The translations under genes and the position numbers were made by a program. Below are positions 17,189-26,430 of a stretch of DNA of 64,000 nt, piece after piece. Origin of the DNA: Flavobacterium cupreum (GTDB lineage Bacteria > Bacteroidota > Bacteroidia > Flavobacteriales > Flavobacteriaceae). Position 1 is the first letter of the stretch, and each line of letters opens with the position of its first letter. Below the pieces are notes generated by a model, which saw only the letters and a program-made list of their open reading frames with translations, was not told the DNA's origin and searched no databases. Where the stretch lies: NCBI RefSeq assembly GCF_003996965.1, contig NZ_QWDM01000002.1, positions 186,001 through 250,000 on the forward strand. The letters run 5' to 3'.

Positions 17189-19378
17189 ATGTCAACATTA
17201 CGTTTCCAAGCTTTAAAAGAAGCTTCTACCAGAAAGCCAGTACATTTTGAAGAAATTGACAGAAAGTCAAATATTTTCGGCTTAAATGTGTTTAATGAAA
17301 AAGCAATGAAGCAATACCTGACTTCAGATGCTTTAAAAGGAGTACGGGATGCTATTCAGCACGGAACTAAAATAGACAGAAAACTGGCCGATTATATTGC
17401 CATGGGAATGAAGGAGTGGGCTCTTGCCAAAGGGGTTACCCATTACACCCACTGGTTTCAGCCATTAACCGGAACCACTGCAGAAAAACATGATGCTTTT
17501 TTTGAAACTTCTTATGACGGCAGTGATCCTGTAGAAAAATTTGGCGGAGCACAATTGGTACAACAGGAGCCGGATGCGTCCAGTTTTCCGAACGGGGGAA
17601 TCAGAAATACATTCGAAGCCAGAGGATACACGGCCTGGGATCCGACTTCACCGGCATTTATCTACGGAACCACATTATGTATACCAACCGTATTTATTGC
17701 TTACACAGGAGAAGCATTAGATAATAAAATTCCGTTATTGAGAGCTTTATCTGCAATGGATGAAGCGGCTACAGAAGTATGTAAATATTTTGATAAAAAC
17801 GTAAAAAAGGTAACTGCGACCTTAGGCTGGGAGCAGGAATATTTTCTAATTGACAAAGCGCTGGCCAATTCCCGTCCCGATTTAGTAATGACAGGAAGAA
17901 CTTTACTTGGACATACATCAGCAAAAGGACAGCAATTGGACGACCATTATTTTGGTTCTATTCCGACCCGTGCCTTAACCTATATGAGAGATTTAGAGCA
18001 GGAATGTATGTTATTGGGAATTCCGGTAAAAACGCGTCATAACGAAGTAGCACCGAATCAGTTTGAGCTGGCTCCGATTTTTGAAGAAACCAATCTTGCC
18101 GTAGATCATAATTCTTTATTAATGGATGTCATGCAAAGAGTGGCAGAGCGTCATGATTTCAAGGTGTTATTTCACGAAAAGCCCTTTAAAGGCGTAAACG
18201 GTTCCGGAAAACACAACAACTGGTCGCTGGCAACCGATACGGGAGTCAACTTATTGAGTCCGAGCAAGACACCGATGAGCAATTTGCAGTTTTTGACTTT
18301 CTTTATCAATACGATTAAAGCGGTAAATGACTACGAAACATTGCTAAGAGCTTCTATCGCAACGGCAAGTAATGATCACAGGTTAGGTGCTAATGAAGCA
18401 CCGCCGGCCATTATCTCGGTTTTTATCGGGGCGCAGTTGACAAAAGTATTATCAGAGTTAGAAAGTGTGACTACAGGAAAATTATCTCCTGAAGAAAAAA
18501 CAGATTTGAAACTGAATGTAGTGGGTAAAATTCCGGACGTTCTTCTGGATAATACCGATAGAAACAGAACATCGCCTTTTGCCTTTACCGGAAATAAATT
18601 TGAGTTCAGGGCTGTGGGTTCCAACGCCAACTGTTCGAATGCTATGACTACGCTGAATGCCATTGTAGCCAAACAACTGAAAGATTTCAAAACAGAAGTA
18701 GATCATTTGATTGATTCCAAAGACATGAAAAAAGATGACGCCATCTTTAATGTTTTAAGAGAATACATCAAACAGTCGAAAAAAATACTTTTCGAAGGGG
18801 ACGGTTACAGCGACGCCTGGGAAAAAGAAGCAGCAAAAAGAGGTTTAAGTAATTTTAAAACCACACCGGAAGCGATTAAAGCAAAAGTTTCAAAACAAGC
18901 TTTGGATTTATTTGGCGAGTTGGGAATTTTAAACCATGTGGAGGCGGAAGCCCGCTACGAAATTGAACTGGAAGAATACACCAAGAAAATCCAGATTGAA
19001 GGGCGAGTTTTAGGCGACATTGCCAGAAATCATGTTATTCCGACTGCAATCCGTTATCAGAATACGTTAATTGAAAACGTAAAAGGATTAAAAGAAATCT
19101 TCGGAAAAGAGTTTGAGACCATTGCAAAAGAGCAGATTGTTTTGATAAAAGAAATTTCAGGTCATATTGAAGGAATCAATTCTAAAGTTCTGGCCATGAC
19201 AAATGAAAGAAAAACAGCCAATCAGCTGACCGACGCACAAAAAATGGCAGAGACCTATTGCAATAAAGTAAAACCGTATTTTGAAGATATCCGCAATCAC
19301 TGCGACAAATTAGAATTATTGGTCGATGACGAAAGCTGGACCTTAACCAAATACAGAGAATTGTTGTTTACAAAATAG
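17189..19378 (+). CDS. glnN: Glutamine synthetase, type III
   Basis: This 729-residue enzyme belongs to the large GSIII class, much longer than GSI or GSII. The N-terminal GSIII-specific region (about residues 1-150) includes THYTHWFQPLTGTTAEKHDAF. The catalytic core shows GWEQEYFLID, RHNEVAPNQFELAPIFEE and the NGSGKHNNWS motif. A C-terminal helical domain (about 560-729) is characteristic of the class. Having a second ammonia-assimilating synthetase beside GSII suggests division of labour under different nitrogen supply. It has its own promoter and is followed by a terminator at 19493-19519. Confidence 0.93.
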   Translation: MSTLRFQALKEASTRKPVHFEEIDRKSNIFGLNVFNEKAMKQYLTSDALKGVRDAIQHGTKIDRKLADYIAMGMKEWALAKGVTHYTHWFQPLTGTTAEKHDAFFETSYDGSDPVEKFGGAQLVQQEPDASSFPNGGIRNTFEARGYTAWDPTSPAFIYGTTLCIPTVFIAYTGEALDNKIPLLRALSAMDEAATEVCKYFDKNVKKVTATLGWEQEYFLIDKALANSRPDLVMTGRTLLGHTSAKGQQLDDHYFGSIPTRALTYMRDLEQECMLLGIPVKTRHNEVAPNQFELAPIFEETNLAVDHNSLLMDVMQRVAERHDFKVLFHEKPFKGVNGSGKHNNWSLATDTGVNLLSPSKTPMSNLQFLTFFINTIKAVNDYETLLRASIATASNDHRLGANEAPPAIISVFIGAQLTKVLSELESVTTGKLSPEEKTDLKLNVVGKIPDVLLDNTDRNRTSPFAFTGNKFEFRAVGSNANCSNAMTTLNAIVAKQLKDFKTEVDHLIDSKDMKKDDAIFNVLREYIKQSKKILFEGDGYSDAWEKEAAKRGLSNFKTTPEAIKAKVSKQALDLFGELGILNHVEAEARYEIELEEYTKKIQIEGRVLGDIARNHVIPTAIRYQNTLIENVKGLKEIFGKEFETIAKEQIVLIKEISGHIEGINSKVLAMTNERKTANQLTDAQKMAETYCNKVKPYFEDIRNHCDKLELLVDDESWTLTKYRELLFTK

Positions 19379-19386
19379 TTTTTTTT

Positions 19387-19570
19387 TAGCCACTAATTGC
19401 ACGAATTTTCACGAATCTGTTTTTTTGTTTTGTAAATAGTGCGATCTAAAGTAAACTACCTTTTTAAACAATTCTAAAAAGTTTAAACATTCAAAAATCA
19501 TCCGCTAAGGATGATTTTTGTTTTTCAAAAGAAAAAAATTAGTGAAAATTCGTGTAATTCGTGCCAAAAC
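19387..19570. repeat. CGAATT-family inverted element around a terminator
   Basis: The left part agccactaattgcacgaatt and the right part aaaattcgtgtaattcgtgcc are inverted relatives that flank the GSIII terminator. The same family appears at 25722-25753 and in triplicate at 38133-38571. Confidence 0.55.
19493..19519 (+). terminator. Terminator after the GSIII gene
   Basis: A perfect 11-bp stem (aaaaatcatcc/ggatgattttt) with a 5-nt loop followed by T-rich sequence. Confidence 0.75.
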
Positions 19571-19617
19571 TTTTTACAATCCACTTACGAATCATTCGAA
19601 GAATTAAAAAAAGGGAT

Positions 19618-19625
19618 TATCTTTG
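19618..19625 (+). promoter_or_regulatory. -7 element of purM
   Basis: An exact TATCTTTG ending 26 bp before the ATG. It argues for the ATG at 19652, since any start further upstream would precede the transcript. Confidence 0.55.
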
Positions 19626-19651
19626 CACCACATCAACACAAACTAATTTTC

Positions 19652-20830
19652 ATGAGTTCAGATTCTAGCAAAAGGTACGCACAAAGAGGTGTTTCGGCAT
19701 CAAAAGAAGACGTACACAACGCCATAAAAAATATCGATAAAGGTTTATTTCCACAGGCATTCTGTAAAATTGTCCCTGATTATTTAACTCAGGATTCAGA
19801 ACACTGCCTGATTATGCATGCAGACGGAGCAGGAACAAAATCCTCCCTGGCCTATATGTACTGGAAAGAAACCGGTGATATTTCAGTTTGGAAAGGAATC
19901 GCTCAGGACGCTTTAATCATGAATATCGATGATTTATTATGTGTTGGTGCTACCGATAATATTTTGCTTTCTTCTACAATAGGAAGAAATAAAAACCTGA
20001 TTCCTGCCGAAGTGATTTCGGCTATTATCAACGGAACAGAGGAATTAATCAACGAATTAAAATCTTTTGGCGTAACGATTCATTCCACAGGTGGAGAAAC
20101 AGCTGATGTTGGTGATGTGGTTCGTACCATAATTGTAGACTCTACGGTAACAGCCCGCATGAAACGCAGCGATGTAGTAGATAATGCCAATATTAAAGCT
20201 GGTGACGTTATTGTTGGTCTGGCTTCTTTTGGTCAGGCGACTTACGAAAAAAGCTATAATGGCGGAATGGGAAGCAATGGTTTAACATCTGCCCGTCATG
20301 ACGTTTTCGGTAAATATTTAGCTAAAAAATACCCTGAAAGTTACGATGCGCTGGTGCCGGAAGAATTAATCTATTCAGGTCAGGTAAATTTAACGGATGC
20401 TGTAGAAAACAGCCCGATAAACGCAGGTCAGCTGGTACTTTCTCCAACCAGAACCTATGCGCCGATTATCAAGAAAATTTTAGACACCTATACTCCAAAC
20501 GAAATTCATGGAATGGTGCACTGCAGTGGTGGGGCACAGACTAAGATTTTACATTTCGTTCAGAACTTACATATAATAAAAGACAATTTATTTGCTGTTC
20601 CGCCCTTGTTCAAATTGATTCAGGAACAATCAAAAACAGACTGGAAAGAAATGTATCAGGTTTTCAACTGCGGCCACCGTATGGAAATTTATGTACCGGA
20701 AAATATTGCACAGGATATTATTGCGATTTCAAAATCATTTAATGTTGAAGCGCAAATCGTGGGCAGGGTAGAAGCAGCTGATGCTAAAAAGCTTACTATT
20801 ACCAGCGAATACGGAACATTTGAATATTAG
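19652..20830 (+). CDS. purM: Phosphoribosylformylglycinamidine cyclo-ligase (AIR synthetase)
   Basis: This 392-residue enzyme catalyses the fifth step of de novo purine synthesis, the ATP-dependent closure of FGAM to AIR. The N-terminal half carries the PurM signature MHADGAGTKSSLAYMY and the metal-rich segment DALIMNIDDLLCVGA. The glycine-rich stretch STGGETADVGD and the C-terminal HCSGGAQTKI are also typical. A longer open frame extends upstream, but the -7 element at 19618-19625 and the SSDSSKRYAQRGVSAS start support the ATG at 19652. It is a stand-alone gene, not in a purine operon. Confidence 0.88.
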   Translation: MSSDSSKRYAQRGVSASKEDVHNAIKNIDKGLFPQAFCKIVPDYLTQDSEHCLIMHADGAGTKSSLAYMYWKETGDISVWKGIAQDALIMNIDDLLCVGATDNILLSSTIGRNKNLIPAEVISAIINGTEELINELKSFGVTIHSTGGETADVGDVVRTIIVDSTVTARMKRSDVVDNANIKAGDVIVGLASFGQATYEKSYNGGMGSNGLTSARHDVFGKYLAKKYPESYDALVPEELIYSGQVNLTDAVENSPINAGQLVLSPTRTYAPIIKKILDTYTPNEIHGMVHCSGGAQTKILHFVQNLHIIKDNLFAVPPLFKLIQEQSKTDWKEMYQVFNCGHRMEIYVPENIAQDIIAISKSFNVEAQIVGRVEAADAKKLTITSEYGTFEY

Positions 20831-21232
20831 TTTTTTTGAGTTGCAAAGGGGCAAAGGTTCAAAGGTACACAGGTTATCGCTGTAGAGGCGCGTTGTAGAG
20901 ACGCACAGCAGTGCTTCTAACTATTATAGGAGAATTGCCAAATATTTATATATTAATTTATTTCACCATATAAGTACTATAAGTTCATTTAAGAATTAGG
21001 CTCAGTGGAGTAAATGTAGAATGATGGAAGTTTAATTTGGATTGGGCAAAATCAGGCTAAATGAATTCAATTGTCAGGCTGAGCGAAGTCAACGGGAAGG
21101 CTAAACAAATTCAAATTGTCAGGCTGAGCGAAGTCGAAGCCCTCTTCTTAATTTACAAGACATAGCCTTCATTTAGAATGCCAATGGCTTATATTATCTT
21201 ATAATCACTAACATGGTAAAAAAATCAAGCAT
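20831..21232. repeat. Intergenic region with CTGAGCGAAGTC-family repeats
   Basis: No gene is seen. A gtagaggcgcg/gtagagacgca doublet lies near 20884-20905. Two direct copies of gtcaggctgagcgaagtc occur at about 21074 and 21118. Related copies lie at 15641, 25607-25715 and 26275-26347. Confidence 0.55.
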
Positions 21233-21589
21233 ATGTACGAATTACTTTTTTGGAAATATTTAGACGAAATTTACCTGAACCATCACGAAGTGTACGAAGC
21301 CCTTGTGGAAGAACAGGAAGTAGAAGGCCTGGAGAAACTTCCGGTGGATGTAATTATGAACCGAATCAGATCGGTATTTTCGCAATGGGAAAAAGTAGAT
21401 GACAACAGCTGGAAAAACACGGCAGGAAAAGGTGCTTTTCAGGTGATAACAACACCACAAAGCGTACGAATCGACTGCTACGGAACCGAAGGCAAGACCA
21501 TGAATCAGCTGGTAAGCCTGATGGAAGAATTCAAATGCCCGTTGTACGATCCGCAGGTGCCGGAACGCTATGATGAAATGAGTGAATAA
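21233..21589 (+). CDS. Conserved-looking hypothetical protein
   Basis: This 118-residue acidic, soluble protein has no signal peptide or membrane segment. It starts MYELLFWKYLDEIYL and has an alpha/beta composition with one Trp-rich stretch (QWEKVDDNSWKN) followed by predicted beta strands. It ends in a proline-rich LYDPQVPERYDEM segment. No family was recognised. Codon use is normal and the frame is unbroken, so it is likely a real gene. It is followed after about 95 bp by the acetyltransferase gene on the same strand. Confidence 0.55.
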   Translation: MYELLFWKYLDEIYLNHHEVYEALVEEQEVEGLEKLPVDVIMNRIRSVFSQWEKVDDNSWKNTAGKGAFQVITTPQSVRIDCYGTEGKTMNQLVSLMEEFKCPLYDPQVPERYDEMSE

Positions 21590-21683
21590 TTAAACTTTGC
21601 GAAACTTCGTGAATCTCTGCGAAATGGCTTTAAAAAAAAGGCGTGCAAAGATTTCACAGCGCTGCACTACGAACAAAAAAAGT

Positions 21684-22292
21684 ATGAGCACAACATCAAA
21701 TTTCAATTTCTCAGACCCCGTCATTTTAGAAGATGACTTCGTTTTATTGCGTCCTTTGCAGGAATCAGACGTCGATAATTTAGTAGAAATCTCGATCAAC
21801 GAACCGGAAACCTGGAAATATTCATTGGTTGGTGCTGACGGAAAAGAAAATCTGATTAATTATATTAAGTCTGCTGTAAAAGAACGAGAAAATAAAAAAG
21901 AATTCCCCTTCATTGTTTTCGATAAAAAATCTCAAAAATACGCCGGTTCAACCCGTTTTTACGACATCCAGCTGGACTACAAAACGGTACAATTAGGCTA
22001 TACATGGTACGGCTCTGCATTCAGGGGAACCGGACTTAACAAACACTGTAAATTCCTGTTATTGCAATTTGCTTTCGAAACACTCGGAATGGAACGTGTA
22101 GAATTCCGTGCCGATAATAACAACGAGCGCAGTATTGCCGCCATGAAAAGCATCGGCTGCAAAGTCGAAGGCGTTCTTAGAAGTCATATGCCAACATCAA
22201 ACAGCGATGTGCGTCGCAATTCGATAGTACTGAGTATTCTTAGAAACGAATGGTTCGATGAAGTAAAAGAAAACCTGAAAAGAAAACTTTAA
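21684..22292 (+). CDS. GNAT-family N-acetyltransferase (RimJ/RimL type)
   Basis: This 202-residue protein has the GNAT fold of the RimJ/RimL subgroup. A starting DFVLLRPLQESD, a core PFIVFDKKSQKYAGSTRFYDI and the CoA-binding region GYTWYGSAFRGTGLNKHCKFLLL are visible, followed by VEFRADNNNERSIAAMKSIGCKVEGVLR. These enzymes acetylate the alpha-amino group of a protein or a small amine; the substrate is not predictable here. The ATG at 21684 is chosen because the longer upstream frame reads through non-conserved, repeat-like sequence. Confidence 0.85.
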   Translation: MSTTSNFNFSDPVILEDDFVLLRPLQESDVDNLVEISINEPETWKYSLVGADGKENLINYIKSAVKERENKKEFPFIVFDKKSQKYAGSTRFYDIQLDYKTVQLGYTWYGSAFRGTGLNKHCKFLLLQFAFETLGMERVEFRADNNNERSIAAMKSIGCKVEGVLRSHMPTSNSDVRRNSIVLSILRNEWFDEVKENLKRKL

Positions 22293-22423
22293 AACTTTAT
22301 TTCCGAATCAGTCTGATAGCGAGTTACATTGGTATTACCGTTGAATATTCGTTCCCGGTTTGGAATTAGCACCCGAGCGCCAGCGAACAGGCGAAGCAAT
22401 TTTAAAAATTGGAATTTAAAAAC

Positions 22424-23044
22424 CTATCCGTCTTTCAAAAGTAAATCCTGCTCTTTTCGTAGTTTTATAACCAATTGATCTATATAGGTTTTTATTTTCT
22501 GAGGCAGTAATTTCCAGTTGGCATCTTTCTTAAAACTTCTGCCCAAATCAAGTTCAGATTCCACTGCACGTATGGCGTACTTTTTATCCTTATAAACCGT
22601 AATAATTTTAACGCGTTTGATGTACTCGTTTTCATCCCTTGTTCCATACACAATTACAGGATCAATGTAACCGTCTCCGTCCAGGTCTTTGACAGAGCAG
22701 TATTTCGTCCAGAACCAAATATTTGTTTCTGCTTCTTCATTATCCACTAAATCGTTAATCGTCCATCGCTCCCGAAAACCACCGTGATCATTCATCGCGC
22801 AAATGGCCTGAATTTTAGTGTTTAAAGTGTCTTTTTTCGAAACAATCTTTCTGTTTTCGAATAGAACCAATTCACAAACACCGCTTTTGTCCTGAAACTC
22901 GTAGGCCCTGTAAATAGGAAAATCACTTAAGCCATTAACTTCTCTTTGAATGATCTGCTCTTTGTTTAATATGAAACTGTCTGTTTTTTGCGAGAAAGCG
23001 AAAGTAGAAATCGAAAGAAATAAAACTAAAATATAATTTTTCAT
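22424..23044 (-). CDS. Hypothetical secreted protein with calcium-like DxDxDG loop
   Basis: This 206-residue protein has a signal peptide ending near TFAFSQ. It contains a single EF-hand-like loop, DLDGDGYIDPV, of the kind found in FG-GAP and dockerin-like repeats, set in a region of beta strands (ICAMNDHGG, WFWTKYCSV). It could belong to a small Bacteroidota family annotated in places as a surface polysaccharide biosynthesis protein, but I am not certain. It is divergent from the GH92 gene. Confidence 0.5.
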   Translation of the reverse strand: MKNYILVLFLSISTFAFSQKTDSFILNKEQIIQREVNGLSDFPIYRAYEFQDKSGVCELVLFENRKIVSKKDTLNTKIQAICAMNDHGGFRERWTINDLVDNEEAETNIWFWTKYCSVKDLDGDGYIDPVIVYGTRDENEYIKRVKIITVYKDKKYAIRAVESELDLGRSFKKDANWKLLPQKIKTYIDQLVIKLRKEQDLLLKDG

Positions 23045-23166
23045 GAATGAAATTGTCTTTTAACAAATCAAAGATATTTAAAAGTAATGGAGATTGAAGC
23101 GTATTTATATTTTTTAAAAGACATAATTTATTGTAATTTTCAAACCTGAAGATTGTATTAAATCGT

Positions 23167-23192
23167 TTTAGTAAGATATTGATCTTACTAAA
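23167..23192. promoter_or_regulatory. Perfect 11-bp palindrome upstream of the GH92 gene
   Basis: tttagtaagat and atcttactaaa are separated by 4 bp. The right arm ends 21 bp before the GH92 start codon. The shape fits a repressor operator or a short cruciform, not a terminator, since no T run or upstream gene on this strand is present. Confidence 0.55.
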
Positions 23193-23213
23193 TTTAAATT
23201 TAAAATAAAAATA

Positions 23214-25547
23214 ATGAATATGGTGAACAGTAAAAGTTTCCTTTTCGGATCATTAATCGTAATGTTTGGTGGTCTGACTACAATCCACGCGCAGAAAAAA
23301 GCCAATACACTTAAGGATTTAATTCAGTACGTCGATCCCATGATCGGTACGGCAAAAATGGGGCATACCTATCCTGGAGCAACCGTTCCGTTTGGAAGTG
23401 TACAATTAAGTCCTGAAACCGATACCATCGCGTACGGCTTAAACGGCAAATACAATGGTGAGGTTTATAAATATTGTGCAGGATACCAATATGAAGACAA
23501 AACCATCGTCGGTTTCAGTCACACGCATTTCAGCGGGACGGGCCATTCGGATCTGGGTGATTTTTTAATTATGCCAACCACCGGAAAATTACAACTGAAT
23601 CCCGGAACCGCAGCAAAACCGCTATCCGGATATCGATCCGCATTTTCCCATGCAACAGAAAAGGCAGCGCCGGCGTATTATAGTGTTTTGCTGGAAGATC
23701 ACAACATCAAAGCGGAACTGACGGCTACAACGCGCGTTGGAATGCATCAATATACTTTTCCGAAGTCAGACGAAGCCCATATTATCCTGGACTTAACTTC
23801 GGGGATTTATAACTATGATAAAAAGAATGTCTGGACTTTTGTCCGTGTAGAAAACGATACTTTAATTACCGGATACCGCCAGACCAACGGCTGGGCGAGA
23901 ACCAGAACGGTTTATTTTGCGATGTCTTTCAGTAAACCCATTAAAAGTTACGGACAGGCGGCTTTGGAAAAAAGTGTTTACAGAGGCTTTTGGGGCAGAT
24001 TTGATCAAACGAAAAACTTTCCGGAAATGGCAGGTCAAAACCTGAAATTGTTCTTTGATTTCAATACAGATGAAGGCGAGAAGATCAAAATAAAAATGGC
24101 CCTGTCTCCGGTAAGTTCTGCCGGAGCGCTTGAAAATATGAAAAAAGAAATTCCGGACTGGGATTTTGAACGTGTTAAAAAACAAAGTCAGGAAGTCTGG
24201 AATAAAGAATTGAATAAAATTCAGATCGAAACACTTCAGAAAGAAGACCTGGTGAACTTTTATACGGCCATGTATCACGCCTTTTTAGGTCCGACAGAAT
24301 ATATGGACCTCGACGGAAACTATAAAGGGCTGGATATGAATGTTCACAAAGCCGAAAACTTTAAAAACTATACCAGCTATTCGTTATGGGATACGTACAG
24401 GGCTTTGCATCCTTTATTTAATATTGTTCAGCCGAGCCGAAATTCAGATATGATTAGTTCGATGTTGGCGCATTCGAATCAGAGTGTACATAAAATGCTG
24501 CCGATCTGGTCGCATTATGCCAATGAAAACTGGTGTATGATCGGATATCATTCCGTTTCTGTAGTGGCCGATGCGATTGTAAAAGGAAATGGAGATTTTG
24601 ACCGGGAAAAAGCGCTACAGGCGTGTGTGAATACTGCCAAAGTGGGATATTACGATGGTCTGGACTATTATATGAAAATGGGTTATGTTCCGGAAGACAA
24701 AAACGGGGCATCGGTTTCCAAAACCTTAGAATATGCTTATGATGACTGGGCGATTGCTCAGGCTGCCAAAAAATTAGGGAAAACTGAAATTTACAATGAA
24801 TTCATAGAAAGATCTAAAAACTATAAAAACGTGTATGATGCCAAAACAGGTTTCATGCGTCCGAAATTAAACGACGGAACGTTTAAGAAAGAATTTGATC
24901 CGTTAGACACGCACGGGCAGGGTTTTATTGAAGGAAATTCGTGGAATTACAGCTTGTATGTACCGCAGGATCCAGCAGAAATGATTAAAATGATGGGTGG
25001 AAATGACAAATTCAATGTAAGACTCGATTCGTTGTTCAACATGCATCTTCCGGATAAATATTTCGAAAACACCGAAGATATCACCAGAGACGGAATCATC
25101 GGAAACTACGTTCATGGCAATGAGCCTTCACACCATGTCGTGTATTTATACAACTGGACCAATTCGCCGTGGAAGGCACAGGATAAGATCCGAATGATCC
25201 TGAAGAAAATGTACCGAAACGGAGCCGACGGTTTAGGCGGTAATGACGATTTCGGACAAATGAGTGCCTGGTACATTTTCAGCAGTTTAGGTTTTTACCC
25301 GGTAGCTCCGGGCTCTGACGAATATGCTTTGGGAAGCCCGCTGGTTAAAAATGCAATCTTTAACTTAGAGAACGGCAAAAATTTCGAAGTGGAGACGGTA
25401 AATCAATCGGATAAGAATGTGTTTGTGAGTAAAGTGCTTCTAAATGGAAAACAGCTAGACAAACCTTTCCTGAAACATTCAGATGTATTAAATGGTGGTA
25501 AAATCACTTTTTATATGAGTGCTAAACCGAATAAAAAGAAATATTAG
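23214..25547 (+). CDS. GH92 family alpha-mannosidase
   Basis: This 777-residue exported glycosidase has a signal peptide (about residues 1-26, ending IHAQ). Family 92 hallmarks are clear: YVDPMIGTAKMGHTYPGATV near the start, GFSHTHFSGTGHSDLGD, YSLWDTYRALHPL, and GGNDDFGQMSAWYIFSSLG near the end. The conserved GNEPSHH contains Glu637, which corresponds to the catalytic acid of characterised calcium-dependent exo-alpha-mannosidases. It probably trims alpha-linked mannose from N-glycans or mannans in the periplasm. It is not in a SusCD-type locus. The linkage specificity cannot be read. Confidence 0.92.
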   Translation: MNMVNSKSFLFGSLIVMFGGLTTIHAQKKANTLKDLIQYVDPMIGTAKMGHTYPGATVPFGSVQLSPETDTIAYGLNGKYNGEVYKYCAGYQYEDKTIVGFSHTHFSGTGHSDLGDFLIMPTTGKLQLNPGTAAKPLSGYRSAFSHATEKAAPAYYSVLLEDHNIKAELTATTRVGMHQYTFPKSDEAHIILDLTSGIYNYDKKNVWTFVRVENDTLITGYRQTNGWARTRTVYFAMSFSKPIKSYGQAALEKSVYRGFWGRFDQTKNFPEMAGQNLKLFFDFNTDEGEKIKIKMALSPVSSAGALENMKKEIPDWDFERVKKQSQEVWNKELNKIQIETLQKEDLVNFYTAMYHAFLGPTEYMDLDGNYKGLDMNVHKAENFKNYTSYSLWDTYRALHPLFNIVQPSRNSDMISSMLAHSNQSVHKMLPIWSHYANENWCMIGYHSVSVVADAIVKGNGDFDREKALQACVNTAKVGYYDGLDYYMKMGYVPEDKNGASVSKTLEYAYDDWAIAQAAKKLGKTEIYNEFIERSKNYKNVYDAKTGFMRPKLNDGTFKKEFDPLDTHGQGFIEGNSWNYSLYVPQDPAEMIKMMGGNDKFNVRLDSLFNMHLPDKYFENTEDITRDGIIGNYVHGNEPSHHVVYLYNWTNSPWKAQDKIRMILKKMYRNGADGLGGNDDFGQMSAWYIFSSLGFYPVAPGSDEYALGSPLVKNAIFNLENGKNFEVETVNQSDKNVFVSKVLLNGKQLDKPFLKHSDVLNGGKITFYMSAKPNKKKY

Positions 25548-25559
25548 GTTGCGCCAGCT

Positions 25560-25753
25560 AAACCTGACAGGTTTTTAAAACCTGTCAGGTTTCTGGATAC
25601 AGAAGCTTCGACTCCGCTCAGCCTGACAGATTATTTTACTTCACTCAGTTTGATGTCACCCTGAGCGAAGTCGAAGGCTTTTGAAAAGGGTAGGGCTTCA
25701 ACTTCGCTCAGCCTGATAAAATTCGTGAAAATTTGTGTAATTCGTGGCAAACA
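25560..25753. repeat. Mixed intergenic repeats
   Basis: An aacctgacaggttt/aaacctgtcaggtt hairpin (25561-25591) may act as a terminator for the GH92 gene. Three copies of the cttcgctcagcctgaca/ctgagcgaagtcgaag family follow (25607-25715), and then a CGAATT-family half-element (25722-25753). No gene is present. Confidence 0.6.
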
Positions 25754-25811
25754 AAAAGATTAAACATAACAGAGTTTCCAAAAACTTCACGAAATTTGCA
25801 CTTCAAATAAA

Positions 25812-26267
25812 ATGACAATCCATATGAAAATAAATCTAAAATCGGGAATTGATAAATTGCTTTTCGGAATGAAGCAAAATGATGTAACAGCTGCTTTGGG
25901 AAAACCGGATAAAAATTATACAGACGAAGACGATAATGTTATTTTCGTATACAATGCCCAAAAAATCAGACTGACATTTTATCAGGAAGAAGAGCTGAAA
26001 TTAGGGTATTTGGTAGCTTCCAGTAATGATTTGGAAGTTTTCGGATACAAACTGATCGGAAGAAAAATTGCGGATGTAAAAAAAGATCTGGCAACAAAAG
26101 GAATCACAAAGTACAATCAGGAGACTTTTGATACGTTCGAGAATTATTTCAACGAAGACAACTGGTTTATTCTTCAGACGGAATTCGATGAAGTGGTAAA
26201 GTTTGAAATCGGAGCGATAATCAATGACAAAGATGAATTTGACTGGAAGTTCCCGGTTAAGAAATAA
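25812..26267 (+). CDS. Hypothetical small soluble protein
   Basis: This 151-residue acidic protein lacks a signal sequence. The N-terminus LLFGMKQNDVTAALGKPDKNY resembles the opening of proteins in which a GMxxxDVxxxLGxPD stretch precedes a beta sheet. The rest is alternating strands with many aromatic and acidic residues (NYFNEDNWFILQTEFDE). No function was recognised. An alternative start lies at 25824 (ATGAAAATAAAT). Repeats on both sides isolate it as a single gene. Confidence 0.55.
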   Translation: MTIHMKINLKSGIDKLLFGMKQNDVTAALGKPDKNYTDEDDNVIFVYNAQKIRLTFYQEEELKLGYLVASSNDLEVFGYKLIGRKIADVKKDLATKGITKYNQETFDTFENYFNEDNWFILQTEFDEVVKFEIGAIINDKDEFDWKFPVKK

Positions 26268-26274
26268 TATTACT

Positions 26275-26347
26275 GTCAGACTGAGCGAAGTCGAAGTCGC
26301 GCAAAGTGATTCGGCTTACGGGGACTTCGACTTCGCTCAGTCAGACG
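26275..26347. repeat. CTGAGCGAAGTC-family palindrome
   Basis: Two arms of about 24 bp (gactgagcgaagtcgaagtc and its inverse, one base slippage) enclose about 25 bp. It lies between the hypothetical gene and the shared terminator. Confidence 0.65.
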
Positions 26348-26376
26348 ACAAGAAAACATTGTAAAAAAATACAAGA

Positions 26377-26415
26377 CATAAAAAAAACCGACAATCACTT
26401 GTCGGTTTTTTTATG
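26377..26415. terminator. Bidirectional terminator
   Basis: The arms accgacaa and ttgtcggt extend through A7-8/T7 to about 17 paired bases around a 4-nt loop. It serves the convergent genes at 25812 and 26431. Confidence 0.85.
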
Positions 26416-26430
26416 TTTGAGATTAAAAGA

